From the NCBI GenBank assembly GCA_964518215.1, contig CAZFFP010000018.1:1-52160 (forward strand): a stretch of 52,160 nt of DNA, written 5' to 3'. The position numbers and the translations under genes are program-made. Under the pieces are notes generated by a model. It did not search any database, was not told the DNA's origin, and saw only the letters and a program-made list of their open reading frames with translations. Positions 35,281-43,666 of the stretch are shown here, in pieces. Source of the DNA: CAYSGX01 sp964518215. GTDB lineage: Bacteria; Bacteroidota; Bacteroidia; Chitinophagales; CAIOSU01. Each line of letters opens with the position of its first letter. Within the stretch, counting starts at the first letter, position 1.

Positions 35281-36987
35281 TCAATCGTAAACTTTAGCAA
35301 GTGCTTTAAAAACTACAATGTCTCTATCGTAAATATCTTTGCGGAAAACAACCTCGTTCTTTTCGCTGATGCCAACGGTAAAATACACAATATGCACCAT
35401 AATTGGTTCGGGCAAATTGATTTGCTGTTGTTTGCCTGAGTCTAACATTTTTTGAAAAGCTACTTCATCAATTTCTTTCTTCCGTAACAGATAAACTGCA
35501 AGTTTTAAATATTCCTGAATACGAATGCAGCCGGAGCTATATGCCCTTTCACTTTTATCGAATAGCTTTTTATCTGGCGTATCGTGCATATAAACATGAT
35601 ATTTATTAGGAAACATGAATTTTACTATGCCTAAAGAATTAGATTTACCCGGTTCCTGCCTTATCATGTAGGGAAATTTATCAGGAGATATTTTCTTCCA
35701 ATCTATAGAAGAAGGGTCAACTATATTTCCCTTAAAGTCGAGTATTTGCATATTTTTCTTTTTCAAATAGGCAATATCTTTTTTCAATTCAGGCAACACA
35801 TCTTCTCTCAAAATAGTACGTGGTACTGTCCAATAAGGATTCAGTACCATGTAAGTCATGCGAGCACTAAAAACCGGAGTCATTCTGTAGGCTCGCCCAA
35901 CAATGGCTTTGGAACGAATAATGGTTTTTCCATTATCCACCACTTTCATGCTAAAGTCGGCAATATTTACCATCACATAGCGGGCGTTTTCGTTTTTAGG
36001 CAACCATCTTAAACGCTCCATATTAATAATGAGCTGTTGAATGCGTTGATTCATGGTGATATTCAGGGCCTCCATTGTGCCTTTACCAATAATACCATCG
36101 GCATCAAGTCCATTTCGTTCTTGGAAAAGTTTTATAGAAGTATATAATACACTATCATAAACCGATTCGAAAAAATCAACATCACTTTCATATTCACCCA
36201 TTTTTTTCATTCGGATTTTAATTGCTTTTATGACATCGTTGCTGTCGCCCGGTTCTAATTTTCGCACATTGCCAAAATCTATCTGCTCCAACTCCCCTCG
36301 TTTAAAAGCATGCTTCAATTCAATCAAGTTCCTTTTCATAATACCGTATTCTTCAAACGGAGGTTCTAAAACTTGAAACGAGCCTGCTATTTCATTTTTC
36401 TTCAAAGCATAGATTAAATGCTCATCTAAGGCAATAGAACAATCGTTTCGCTCTGCATGCCACATAGGATCGGTGGTTTCAGGGTCGGTTTTGCCATAAT
36501 ACAAGTGTGCGCTATAAAGTAAATAAGCATCAGTCATAAGCATTTCGGCCAACAGCAAATCCTCTAACTCTGGAAATGTTTTTTTTAGTTTAAATCTTGA
36601 AAATGATTGTTCAATGCGATTAAGCTTAATCAAATGATAATCTTCAGGTCGTAATCCGTTTTCGTGTGATCGTGATAATCCTATAAGCAATTGTTCGGCA
36701 CTAGGCTTTAAGCCTTTTTCATTTACCCAAACTGATTGGTATTTATTCTTTCTGTAAAAACTTTTGACCGTTTCAGAGGTAAGCATTGGCAACCCACAAA
36801 CATAAATCATTGAATCGTCAGAATGTTCTATGGTGTTTTTTATGAATTGATAAAGAGCGTTGTCTGAAGGTTGAAAATTGCTGCGCTTAGAATTTTCATT
36901 TGTATCTGTTTCAGTAGTGTTTTTATTATCAAAATAACAGGAAGAAAGCGCTACCAATAAAAGAAGGAAAAAAGGTTTTTTCGACAA
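35281..36987 (-). CDS. L,D-transpeptidase of the YcbB/LdtD type, predicted lipoprotein
   Basis: The catalytic YkuD domain has the HVYMHDTPDKKLF motif and the nucleophile region YSSGCIRIQEY (Cys in SGCIR). It is preceded by a peptidoglycan-binding domain (LYTSIKLFQERNGLDADGII). These enzymes make 3-3 cross-links in peptidoglycan or attach proteins to it. A frame from 37053 is longer, but a TTG at 36987 gives SKKPFFLLLLVALSSCYFD directly after the start residue, a textbook lipoprotein signal, and the predicted promoter would begin transcription downstream of 37053. The TTG is therefore preferred (568 residues). Confidence 0.88.
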   Translation of the reverse strand: MSKKPFFLLLLVALSSCYFDNKNTTETDTNENSKRSNFQPSDNALYQFIKNTIEHSDDSMIYVCGLPMLTSETVKSFYRKNKYQSVWVNEKGLKPSAEQLLIGLSRSHENGLRPEDYHLIKLNRIEQSFSRFKLKKTFPELEDLLLAEMLMTDAYLLYSAHLYYGKTDPETTDPMWHAERNDCSIALDEHLIYALKKNEIAGSFQVLEPPFEEYGIMKRNLIELKHAFKRGELEQIDFGNVRKLEPGDSNDVIKAIKIRMKKMGEYESDVDFFESVYDSVLYTSIKLFQERNGLDADGIIGKGTMEALNITMNQRIQQLIINMERLRWLPKNENARYVMVNIADFSMKVVDNGKTIIRSKAIVGRAYRMTPVFSARMTYMVLNPYWTVPRTILREDVLPELKKDIAYLKKKNMQILDFKGNIVDPSSIDWKKISPDKFPYMIRQEPGKSNSLGIVKFMFPNKYHVYMHDTPDKKLFDKSERAYSSGCIRIQEYLKLAVYLLRKKEIDEVAFQKMLDSGKQQQINLPEPIMVHIVYFTVGISEKNEVVFRKDIYDRDIVVFKALAKVYD

Positions 36988-37034
36988 GAGCTTCCTGATT
37001 GAAAAATAGCAAAACACATCCGATAATTGTATTA

Positions 37035-37064
37035 TAAAATTATGCGTAATCAAAGTTTGTCAAA
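37035..37064 (-). promoter_or_regulatory. Promoter of the L,D-transpeptidase gene
   Basis: On the minus strand TTTG (37064-37061), an 18-nt spacer and TAATTTTA (37042-37035) resemble TTTG-N19-TAnnTTTG with one mismatch at the last base. Transcription would begin near 37029, downstream of the ATG at 37053, which favours the internal TTG start. Confidence 0.5.
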
Positions 37065-37181
37065 ATATGTGAACATAAAAAACAGAAAAGTAAACATTGT
37101 AAGAATACAACTAAAAGAATATTAAAGTTTGAATAGAAAAAAGATTAAGAAGCAGAATGAAAATTATGCTATACCGAATTA

Positions 37182-38504
37182 TCACAATTTTGCCCCCAAC
37201 CTGCCATTCAATTCCGCCCAACCGTTTTCATACCAGGAGTCGGGATTTCTGTTAAGCGTTTCACCGCTTCTGGCTCTGTAAATCGAAAGTATATGATCCG
37301 GAATTGGAAATCGTTCAGAGAGTTCTTTATACAATTGTTTTATTCGTTCGGTTTCTAAAAAAGTCCACCAGCCAATCAGCATCGTTCCCGAAAGCTCGAA
37401 AGGTCCGTTGCCCGTGTTGGGTCTGTCTTTATGATAGTTCCAGCGATACAAACCATTCCAGCCGTTCATAAAATTATAGGTGAGATACGTATTAATTGAG
37501 TCGGATGGAGGCAAAAGCGCAATTTCAAAAAACTGTTTATCGAGACCATTGCGCAAAGAATCGTAATACTCTTTGTCGTGTTCATCTGATGTTAATGCTA
37601 AACTTTTGAGCCACAAAGCCGTGCGGTGCGAGTGCGAAACATCTTCCGAAATATCGTCTACAGGCAAAGGTTGAGGACTGTCTTTAGTGAAGTTTCCGGC
37701 ATACAAATAATCATCATGTTGAGTCCAAAATCCCGGCTGAAACAGCCAACCTCCCGTTTCGTTCCACTCCACCCGTCTTTCAAAAACAATGCGGGCAATT
37801 TTCAGAATATCATCGAGCACCATGTTTTGTGGCAGCGTGTCGGCATTAGTTAATTGTAAATAATATTTCAAATTAGCTGCCGTAGTGAACGTGAATTTTT
37901 CTACATCAATAATGGCGCGATGATAAGTTTTTTCCGGAAGGTCCACATTATACAACTTCCACAATACACGGCTCCTTAAGTTATCGAAATGTTTCATGGG
38001 AAGATTGGGCCACTTCCAAACAGGCATTTGGTCGTTGCTCCATAAATTATTGATGTCTTCATAAATAATATCAAACAGTCCGGAAGGAATCAAAGTATCC
38101 TGTCCGCTTTCAGCAGCCAACACCAAAAACCAACTAGCTAAGTAATAGTATTGCAGGCGATACAGTCGGGTGGGTTCCACATCAGGTATTCCGGTGGAAA
38201 TGAAATTTTTGAAATGCTTTGCAAATTGTTGTTGCCATTCGTATTGTTGTTTTTGAAAGGCGGCATGTATTGGCAGCATATAGAAATGCCCGGCATTATA
38301 GGCATTGCCTTTTGCCCACAAAGGAGTTTGTAAACCGGTTGCCACCAATTTATTCCAAAGTGCAATTGTAATAGAATCAGGAAATACTTCAGGTATAGTA
38401 TCTGTTTCTGAAATAAAAAATGGAACAGAATCTTCTTCAATTTGAGCGTACAAATTTTCATTCCACATCCAACACACCATCAATAATGTAATAAAAAATC
38501 TCAT
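37182..38504 (-). CDS. Secreted protein of unknown function, probably alpha-helical toroid
   Basis: From the ATG at 38504 the protein is 440 residues with a signal peptide (MRFFITLLMVCWMWNENLYAQ). An in-frame start 24 nt upstream would put charged residues before it and is less likely. The mature chain is rich in aromatic residues and regularly spaced helices (WNETGGWLFQPGFW, HSHRTALWLKSLAL, YNFMNGWNGLYRW), reminiscent of (alpha/alpha)6 carbohydrate-active enzymes, but no catalytic signature is recognised. It is divergent from ftsK and follows the transpeptidase gene on the same strand. Confidence 0.7.
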   Translation of the reverse strand: MRFFITLLMVCWMWNENLYAQIEEDSVPFFISETDTIPEVFPDSITIALWNKLVATGLQTPLWAKGNAYNAGHFYMLPIHAAFQKQQYEWQQQFAKHFKNFISTGIPDVEPTRLYRLQYYYLASWFLVLAAESGQDTLIPSGLFDIIYEDINNLWSNDQMPVWKWPNLPMKHFDNLRSRVLWKLYNVDLPEKTYHRAIIDVEKFTFTTAANLKYYLQLTNADTLPQNMVLDDILKIARIVFERRVEWNETGGWLFQPGFWTQHDDYLYAGNFTKDSPQPLPVDDISEDVSHSHRTALWLKSLALTSDEHDKEYYDSLRNGLDKQFFEIALLPPSDSINTYLTYNFMNGWNGLYRWNYHKDRPNTGNGPFELSGTMLIGWWTFLETERIKQLYKELSERFPIPDHILSIYRARSGETLNRNPDSWYENGWAELNGRLGAKL

Positions 38505-38680
38505 AGAAAATTCAACCTTAGAACTCAATTACAAAGATGAAACGATTTCTGAACGAAATAATTCTTTGTTGCCTGATTTAAAATGGTATCATATCCTGAA
38601 CAACTCCGAACATTATGCACAACATAGCACGGAAATTTTAGTGTCTGCCACTCGCTGCTATATTTTTATCTTTGAACACA

Positions 38681-41161
38681 ATGGCAAAAGAAGTTACAGA
38701 GGAAAAGCCTAAGCGCAGCGCAAAAGGAAAAAAGTCGAAAGAGCCGCAGGTATCGCGCTTAGCGTGGTTGCGCGATGAGCGTTTGCACAGGGTTGTAGGG
38801 CTATTCATTATGTTGCTTTCGGCAATCATGTTGGTGGCATTCACTTCGTTTGTCATCAACGAACTCACCGGTGGCAGCGACCATGCACAAGTAGTAAATT
38901 TCGACACCGATGTTGCTACCGACAAATCGCAACGAGCCTCCAATTGGGCAGGCTGGTTGGGCGCACGCATAGCGTATTTGTTTTTTTATAAAGGCTTCGG
39001 CATTGCTTCGTTTTTAATATTGCCTTTATTTTTTCTTGCCGGAGCCAAACTCTTCAACAAATCATGGAATCTTGCCTGGGCTAAATGGGCTTTACATCTG
39101 TTGCCACCTTTGTTTTGGATTTCAGTTTTGTTGGGCTTTCTAACCGATTTGCCTTTGTGGAGTGGCGCGTTTGGTATTTACGTGAGCGACTGGGGCTTTC
39201 AGTTCATTGGCTATTTCGGCATGTTGGCTTCGTTGATTTTTGTTTTCATGGCATATCTCATGTTATTGTTCAATGTAGATTTCAGCAAAAAGAAAATGTT
39301 TGGCGCTACTGCAACAGCACAGGCTTCGGGCAACAATCTGGAAGTAAATTATGAAGACGAATCGGAAGTAAGAGATTGGGAAAAATCCATTCAGCATGAA
39401 AACAAAGAAGCTATTGATAATTACCTGAAAGAAAACGAAGAAGCCCCTCTTGAAGAATGGGTAGAAGCGCCCGCAGAAAATGAAAGCGAAGAAGATTTGT
39501 TTGAAGAAATAAATCGGGAGCCTTCCAAAAAGAAAGAAGCCCTGTCGGACGATTTGGAACTCGACATTGTAGAAACTTCCGAACCAACCGAAGAAGAAGA
39601 GTTGGTAGGCAGTGGCGATATTTCTGAAGAAGCGGCAGCCGTATTGGCAGCCGAACCTTACGACCCCACGCTCGATTTGCCCGGCTATGAATTTCCGCCA
39701 TTATCATTTCTCAACGAATATGGCAGCGACACCATCAGAATTGATAAAGAAGAATTAGAGCGTAACAAAAACCAGATTGTAGAAACGCTGCGCAACTACA
39801 ATATCGAAATTGCCAAAATAAAAGCTACTATCGGACCCACCGTTACGCTATATGAAATAGTGCCGGCACCGGGCGTGCGCATTGCCAAAATTAAAAATCT
39901 GGAAGATGATATTGCACTGGCTTTAGCCGCCTTGGGTATTCGTATTATTGCGCCCATTCCGGGTAAAGGCACTATTGGTATTGAAGTGCCAAATGCGCAC
40001 AAAGAAGTGGTGAGCATGAAAAGTTTGTTGGCTTCCGATAAGTTTCAGAATGCTAAAATGGATTTGCCTGTGGCTTTAGGAAAAAATATTGCCAACGAAA
40101 TTTTTATAGCCGATTTAGCCAAAATGCCTCACCTGTTGATGGCGGGTGCAACAGGTCAGGGAAAGTCGGTGGGCATCAATTCTATTTTGGTTTCACTGCT
40201 GTATAAAAGACATCCTGCCGAACTGAAATTTGTGATGGTGGACCCCAAGAAAGTGGAGTTGAGTTTGTTTAAAGAAATTGAAAAACATTATCTCGCCAAA
40301 CTTCCGGGCGATGACGACCCGATTATTACCGATACCAAGAAAGTGGTTTACACCATCAACGCGCTATGCGTGGAAATGGACAATCGCTACGATTTGCTGA
40401 AAGAAGCCGGGGCGCGCAATCTGAAAGAATACAACGCCAAATTTATTTCGCGCAGACTCAATCCCAGTAAAGGACATCAGTTTTTGCCTTACATAGTTTT
40501 GGTGATTGACGAATTTGCCGACCTCATGATGACTGCGGGAAAAGAAGTGGAAACTCCTATTGCACGATTGGCACAGTTGGCTCGTGCAGTGGGTATTCAT
40601 TTGGTAATTGCCACACAGCGCCCTTCGGTGAATATCATCACGGGTGTTATTAAAGCCAACTTCCCGGCTCGCATTGCATTTAAAGTAACATCGAATGTCG
40701 ACTCACGCACCATTTTAGACCAGGGAGGTGCCAACCAGTTAATAGGCAGAGGAGACATGCTGTTTTCCAACGGTGGCGAAATTACCCGCCTGCAATGCGG
40801 ATTTGTGGATACACCCGAAGTGGAACAAATTGTTCAGTTCATTGGCAAGCAGCGCGGTTATCCCGATGCATTTATTCTTCCTGAATATGAAGATGAAAAA
40901 GGCGAAAATCTTTTGGGCGGCAATCTCAGTCCAGATGAGCGCGACCCGATGTTTGAAGAAGCCGCCAGAATTATTGTCGGCAGCCAAATGGGTTCTACTT
41001 CGATGCTTCAGCGAAAACTCAAATTAGGCTACAACCGTGCCGGCAGATTGATGGACCAATTAGAGCAGGCAGGTGTGGTGGGTCCTAACCTCGGAAGCAA
41101 AGCCAGAGAAGTGATTTATAAGGACATCAGCGAATTGGAACAATATTTGCGAAATTTGTGA
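38681..41161 (+). CDS. ftsK: DNA translocase FtsK/SpoIIIE
   Basis: From the ATG at 38681 the protein is 826 residues. It has four N-terminal membrane helices (about 35-205), an acidic linker (220-330), the alpha and beta motor domains with Walker A GATGQGKS and Walker B VLVIDEFADL, and the C-terminal gamma winged helix (STSMLQRKLKLGYNRAGRLM) that reads polar sequences near dif. It moves chromosome ends during septation. A TATCTTTG -7-like box lies 6 nt before the ATG, so the leader may be very short. It is followed by lolA, a frequent pairing in this phylum. Confidence 0.96.
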   Translation: MAKEVTEEKPKRSAKGKKSKEPQVSRLAWLRDERLHRVVGLFIMLLSAIMLVAFTSFVINELTGGSDHAQVVNFDTDVATDKSQRASNWAGWLGARIAYLFFYKGFGIASFLILPLFFLAGAKLFNKSWNLAWAKWALHLLPPLFWISVLLGFLTDLPLWSGAFGIYVSDWGFQFIGYFGMLASLIFVFMAYLMLLFNVDFSKKKMFGATATAQASGNNLEVNYEDESEVRDWEKSIQHENKEAIDNYLKENEEAPLEEWVEAPAENESEEDLFEEINREPSKKKEALSDDLELDIVETSEPTEEEELVGSGDISEEAAAVLAAEPYDPTLDLPGYEFPPLSFLNEYGSDTIRIDKEELERNKNQIVETLRNYNIEIAKIKATIGPTVTLYEIVPAPGVRIAKIKNLEDDIALALAALGIRIIAPIPGKGTIGIEVPNAHKEVVSMKSLLASDKFQNAKMDLPVALGKNIANEIFIADLAKMPHLLMAGATGQGKSVGINSILVSLLYKRHPAELKFVMVDPKKVELSLFKEIEKHYLAKLPGDDDPIITDTKKVVYTINALCVEMDNRYDLLKEAGARNLKEYNAKFISRRLNPSKGHQFLPYIVLVIDEFADLMMTAGKEVETPIARLAQLARAVGIHLVIATQRPSVNIITGVIKANFPARIAFKVTSNVDSRTILDQGGANQLIGRGDMLFSNGGEITRLQCGFVDTPEVEQIVQFIGKQRGYPDAFILPEYEDEKGENLLGGNLSPDERDPMFEEAARIIVGSQMGSTSMLQRKLKLGYNRAGRLMDQLEQAGVVGPNLGSKAREVIYKDISELEQYLRNL

Positions 41162-41185
41162 GTCTGAATTCGATGTGCGATAATT

Positions 41186-41250
41186 CGACTGTTCGATTTT
41201 CGACAGGATGCACAAACAAAAAAAATCGCAAATCGCATATCGAACAGTCG
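41186..41250. repeat. Inverted repeat between ftsK and lolA
   Basis: CGACTGTTCGAT (41186-41197) and ATCGAACAGTCG (41239-41250) are perfect 12-bp complements separated by 41 nt. The surrounding sequence is built of GCGATTTTCGAT-like units, also seen at 31720-31742. There is no T-tract after the stem, so it is more like a dispersed repeat than a terminator. Confidence 0.6.
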
Positions 41251-41263
41251 CAAATCTAAAAAT

Positions 41264-41938
41264 ATGAAAAACACCATACTCCTCTTACTCACTGCATTTT
41301 GTTTGCAAACAGCATTTGCCCAACAAGGCTCCGACCGCAAAATCACCAACGACCCCAAGGCTCAGGCTATTCTCGACAAGGTGAGCAAAAACTACCGCGA
41401 CATGAAGTCGCTCGAATCTACTTTCACTTTGAGAATGTTTTCAAAAGCCGATGGTATTGATGAAAAATACAACGGAACAGTAATTTTAAAAGGGCAGAAA
41501 TATAAAATAGATACCGACCACATGGAAGTCATCTGCGACAATGTGAAACGCTACATCTGGATGAAAGGCGTGAACGAAGTTACCATCAACCTCTACGAAC
41601 CCGATGGCGAAACCATTGAAAGCCCCGCACAGCTTTTTACTATTTATGAAAAAAACTTTTTTTATAAATATACAGGCGAAGAAAAATCGGGCAATAAGCA
41701 GTTGAAAAAAATTGAACTCATTCCGCAGAAAACAAGAGAATCGCAATACAAAAAAATTGAACTGCTGGTGGATGATGTTGCCGGACGCATTGAAAAAGCC
41801 ATTATCGAATCGAAAGATGGAGTTACCTATACTTGGGAAATCAAAGAATTTAAACCCAATGTTTCTGTTGACGACAAACTGTTTGTTTTCGATAAAACCC
41901 GTTATCCGAAAGCGTTGATAGAGGATATGACGAAGTAG
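41264..41938 (+). CDS. LolA-like outer-membrane lipoprotein carrier
   Basis: The 224-residue periplasmic protein has a signal peptide (MKNTILLLLTAFCLQTAFAQ). The LolA-like half-barrel begins ILDKVSKNYRDMKSLESTFT, and later strands include YNGTVILKGQKYKI and KKIELLVDDVAGRIEKAII. LolA ferries lipoproteins from LolCDE to the outer membrane; Bacteroidota lack a clear LolB. The position behind ftsK supports the assignment. Confidence 0.85.
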   Translation: MKNTILLLLTAFCLQTAFAQQGSDRKITNDPKAQAILDKVSKNYRDMKSLESTFTLRMFSKADGIDEKYNGTVILKGQKYKIDTDHMEVICDNVKRYIWMKGVNEVTINLYEPDGETIESPAQLFTIYEKNFFYKYTGEEKSGNKQLKKIELIPQKTRESQYKKIELLVDDVAGRIEKAIIESKDGVTYTWEIKEFKPNVSVDDKLFVFDKTRYPKALIEDMTK

Positions 41939-42022
41939 ATAATATTTTAGAAAATCAGACAAACATTTCCGATTTGTTTAAAATAAAACCCATTGACGTC
42001 CGTTAGTGTGTGCGCAAAGACA

Positions 42023-42030
42023 TAACTTTG
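42023..42030 (+). promoter_or_regulatory. Candidate -7 element of the porG-uppS-bamA-skp cluster
   Basis: TAACTTTG matches TAnnTTTG, 34 nt before the GTG start at 42065, and is identical to the boxes before rpoN and the 32608 gene. A -33 box at normal spacing is not seen. Confidence 0.45.
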
Positions 42031-42064
42031 CCCGACTAAAAACATCAGCTTACATTAGTATTTC

Positions 42065-42889
42065 GTGAAATTTTTTCCCTTTATTCTGTTTATTTTGTTG
42101 TTCAACAACGCCTCTGCCCAACGTTGGGAATTTGGCGGATGGATAGGTATTTCAAACTATTTTGGCGATTTGAATACCAATACCAGCTTTGAGTATTTGG
42201 GTCCTGCGGGAGGAGCGCTGTTTCGCTATAACTGGAGCAATCGTTGGGATTATAAAATAGCCTTCAGCACCGGATTTGTCGGATATGAAGATGTGGCATC
42301 GGCTTACCCCTTTCAGCAAGCTCGAAATCTTTCTTTCAAAACTAATATTTACGAAGTATCCAACGAATTGGAGTTCAATTTTTTCAGATACGAAAAAGAA
42401 CGAACTGAATTTAACTTCACGCCCTACATTACCACAGGTATAGGATTTTTCTTCTTCAATCCAAAAACCGATTATGAAGGAGAAAGCTACAATCTTCGCG
42501 AATTTGGCACCGAAGGACAGCGCAATCCCGATTCAGACAAGAAGCCCTATACACGGGTAAGTCTTGCCATTATTGCCGGAGGAGGGTTTAAGTACGCATT
42601 TAATCCCCGCTGGGCATTGGGTATAGAAGCCGGAGTGCGCAGAACATTTACCGATTATTTAGACGATGTGAGTGGCGTGTATCCTGCCAATATCAATAAT
42701 GGCGATGGCACCAGCGACATTGCCCGCAAACTTTCCGACCGCTCTGTAGAAATTGGAGAACCGATGGGTTTTGCAGGCAAACAACGAGGCTCTTCTCAGA
42801 AAAAAGACTTTTATATGTTTACCGGAATTTCACTTACATACACCATATTAAAGGAGCGCTGCCCTCATCCATCTAAAGTGGTGCAATAA
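42065..42889 (+). CDS. PorG-like outer-membrane beta-barrel protein (DUF6089 type)
   Basis: The 274-residue protein starts with GTG and encodes a signal peptide (MKFFPFILFILLFNNASAQ). An eight-strand-like barrel follows, beginning WEFGGWIGISNYFGDLN, the start typical of DUF6089/PorG proteins, with ITTGIGFFFFNPK and the YMFTGISLTYTI end strand. PorG is an outer-membrane part of the type 9 secretion machinery. Placement directly before uppS and bamA is the usual Bacteroidota order. It agrees with the T9SS cargo protein found at 33231-35162. Confidence 0.82.
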   Translation: MKFFPFILFILLFNNASAQRWEFGGWIGISNYFGDLNTNTSFEYLGPAGGALFRYNWSNRWDYKIAFSTGFVGYEDVASAYPFQQARNLSFKTNIYEVSNELEFNFFRYEKERTEFNFTPYITTGIGFFFFNPKTDYEGESYNLREFGTEGQRNPDSDKKPYTRVSLAIIAGGGFKYAFNPRWALGIEAGVRRTFTDYLDDVSGVYPANINNGDGTSDIARKLSDRSVEIGEPMGFAGKQRGSSQKKDFYMFTGISLTYTILKERCPHPSKVVQ

Positions 42890-42919
42890 AATGTTACTTT
42901 TGCTGATTATTTTTTTAGA

Positions 42920-43666
42920 ATGTCTCTGAAAGCATTAATAAATCCTGACAAACTTCCTAAGCACATCGCTGTGATTATGGATGGTAACGGGCGTTGGGCT
43001 AAAAGTCAGGGATTGAACCGTATTTTCGGACACCGCAACGGGGTGCGTGCTGTGCATGAAACCACCGAAGCCTGTGCAGAGCTTGGCGTGAAACATTTAA
43101 CGCTATATGCTTTTTCTACAGAAAATTGGTCGCGCCCGCAAAGCGAAGTGAATGCTTTAATGGAATTGTTGGTAGATACAGTGGTTAAAGAAGAAGAAAC
43201 GTTACTCAAAAATGATATCCGGCTGAGTGTGATAGGCGATTTCGACCGCCTTCCTAAGAAATGCCAAAACAGCTTGCACCACCTCATTAACCTGACCAAA
43301 GACCACAAACGTATGGAACTCATTCTTGCATTGAGTTACAGTTCTCGTCAGGAAATTACTAATGCGGCAAAACAGTTGGCACAGAAAGTTTCGTTGGGAA
43401 TAATAAAGCCCGAAGACATTACCGAAGAAATGCTGGAACAGCACCTTTACACCAGAAACATTCCCGACCCCGAATTAATGATTCGCACCAGTGGCGAGCA
43501 GCGCATCAGCAATTATCTTTTGTGGCAATGCGCTTATGCCGAGTTTTATTTCACGGAAGTGTTGTGGCCCGATTTCAGAAAAGAACATTTATATGAAGCC
43601 TTGGTAGATTATCAGTCGAGAGAGAGGCGTTTTGGAAAAACCAGTGAGCAAATAAAAGTGGGATGA
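42920..43666 (+). CDS. uppS: Isoprenyl transferase (undecaprenyl diphosphate synthase)
   Basis: A 248-residue cis-prenyltransferase that elongates FPP to the C55 carrier used for peptidoglycan and glycan synthesis. Motifs are MDGNGRWAK (catalytic Asp), FGHRNGVRAVHE, LYAFSTENWSRP and IRTSGEQRISNYLLWQCAYAEF at the C-terminus. It draws on the same FPP pool as the squalene synthase. It overlaps bamA by four bases (ATGA). Confidence 0.96.
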   Translation: MSLKALINPDKLPKHIAVIMDGNGRWAKSQGLNRIFGHRNGVRAVHETTEACAELGVKHLTLYAFSTENWSRPQSEVNALMELLVDTVVKEEETLLKNDIRLSVIGDFDRLPKKCQNSLHHLINLTKDHKRMELILALSYSSRQEITNAAKQLAQKVSLGIIKPEDITEEMLEQHLYTRNIPDPELMIRTSGEQRISNYLLWQCAYAEFYFTEVLWPDFRKEHLYEALVDYQSRERRFGKTSEQIKVG

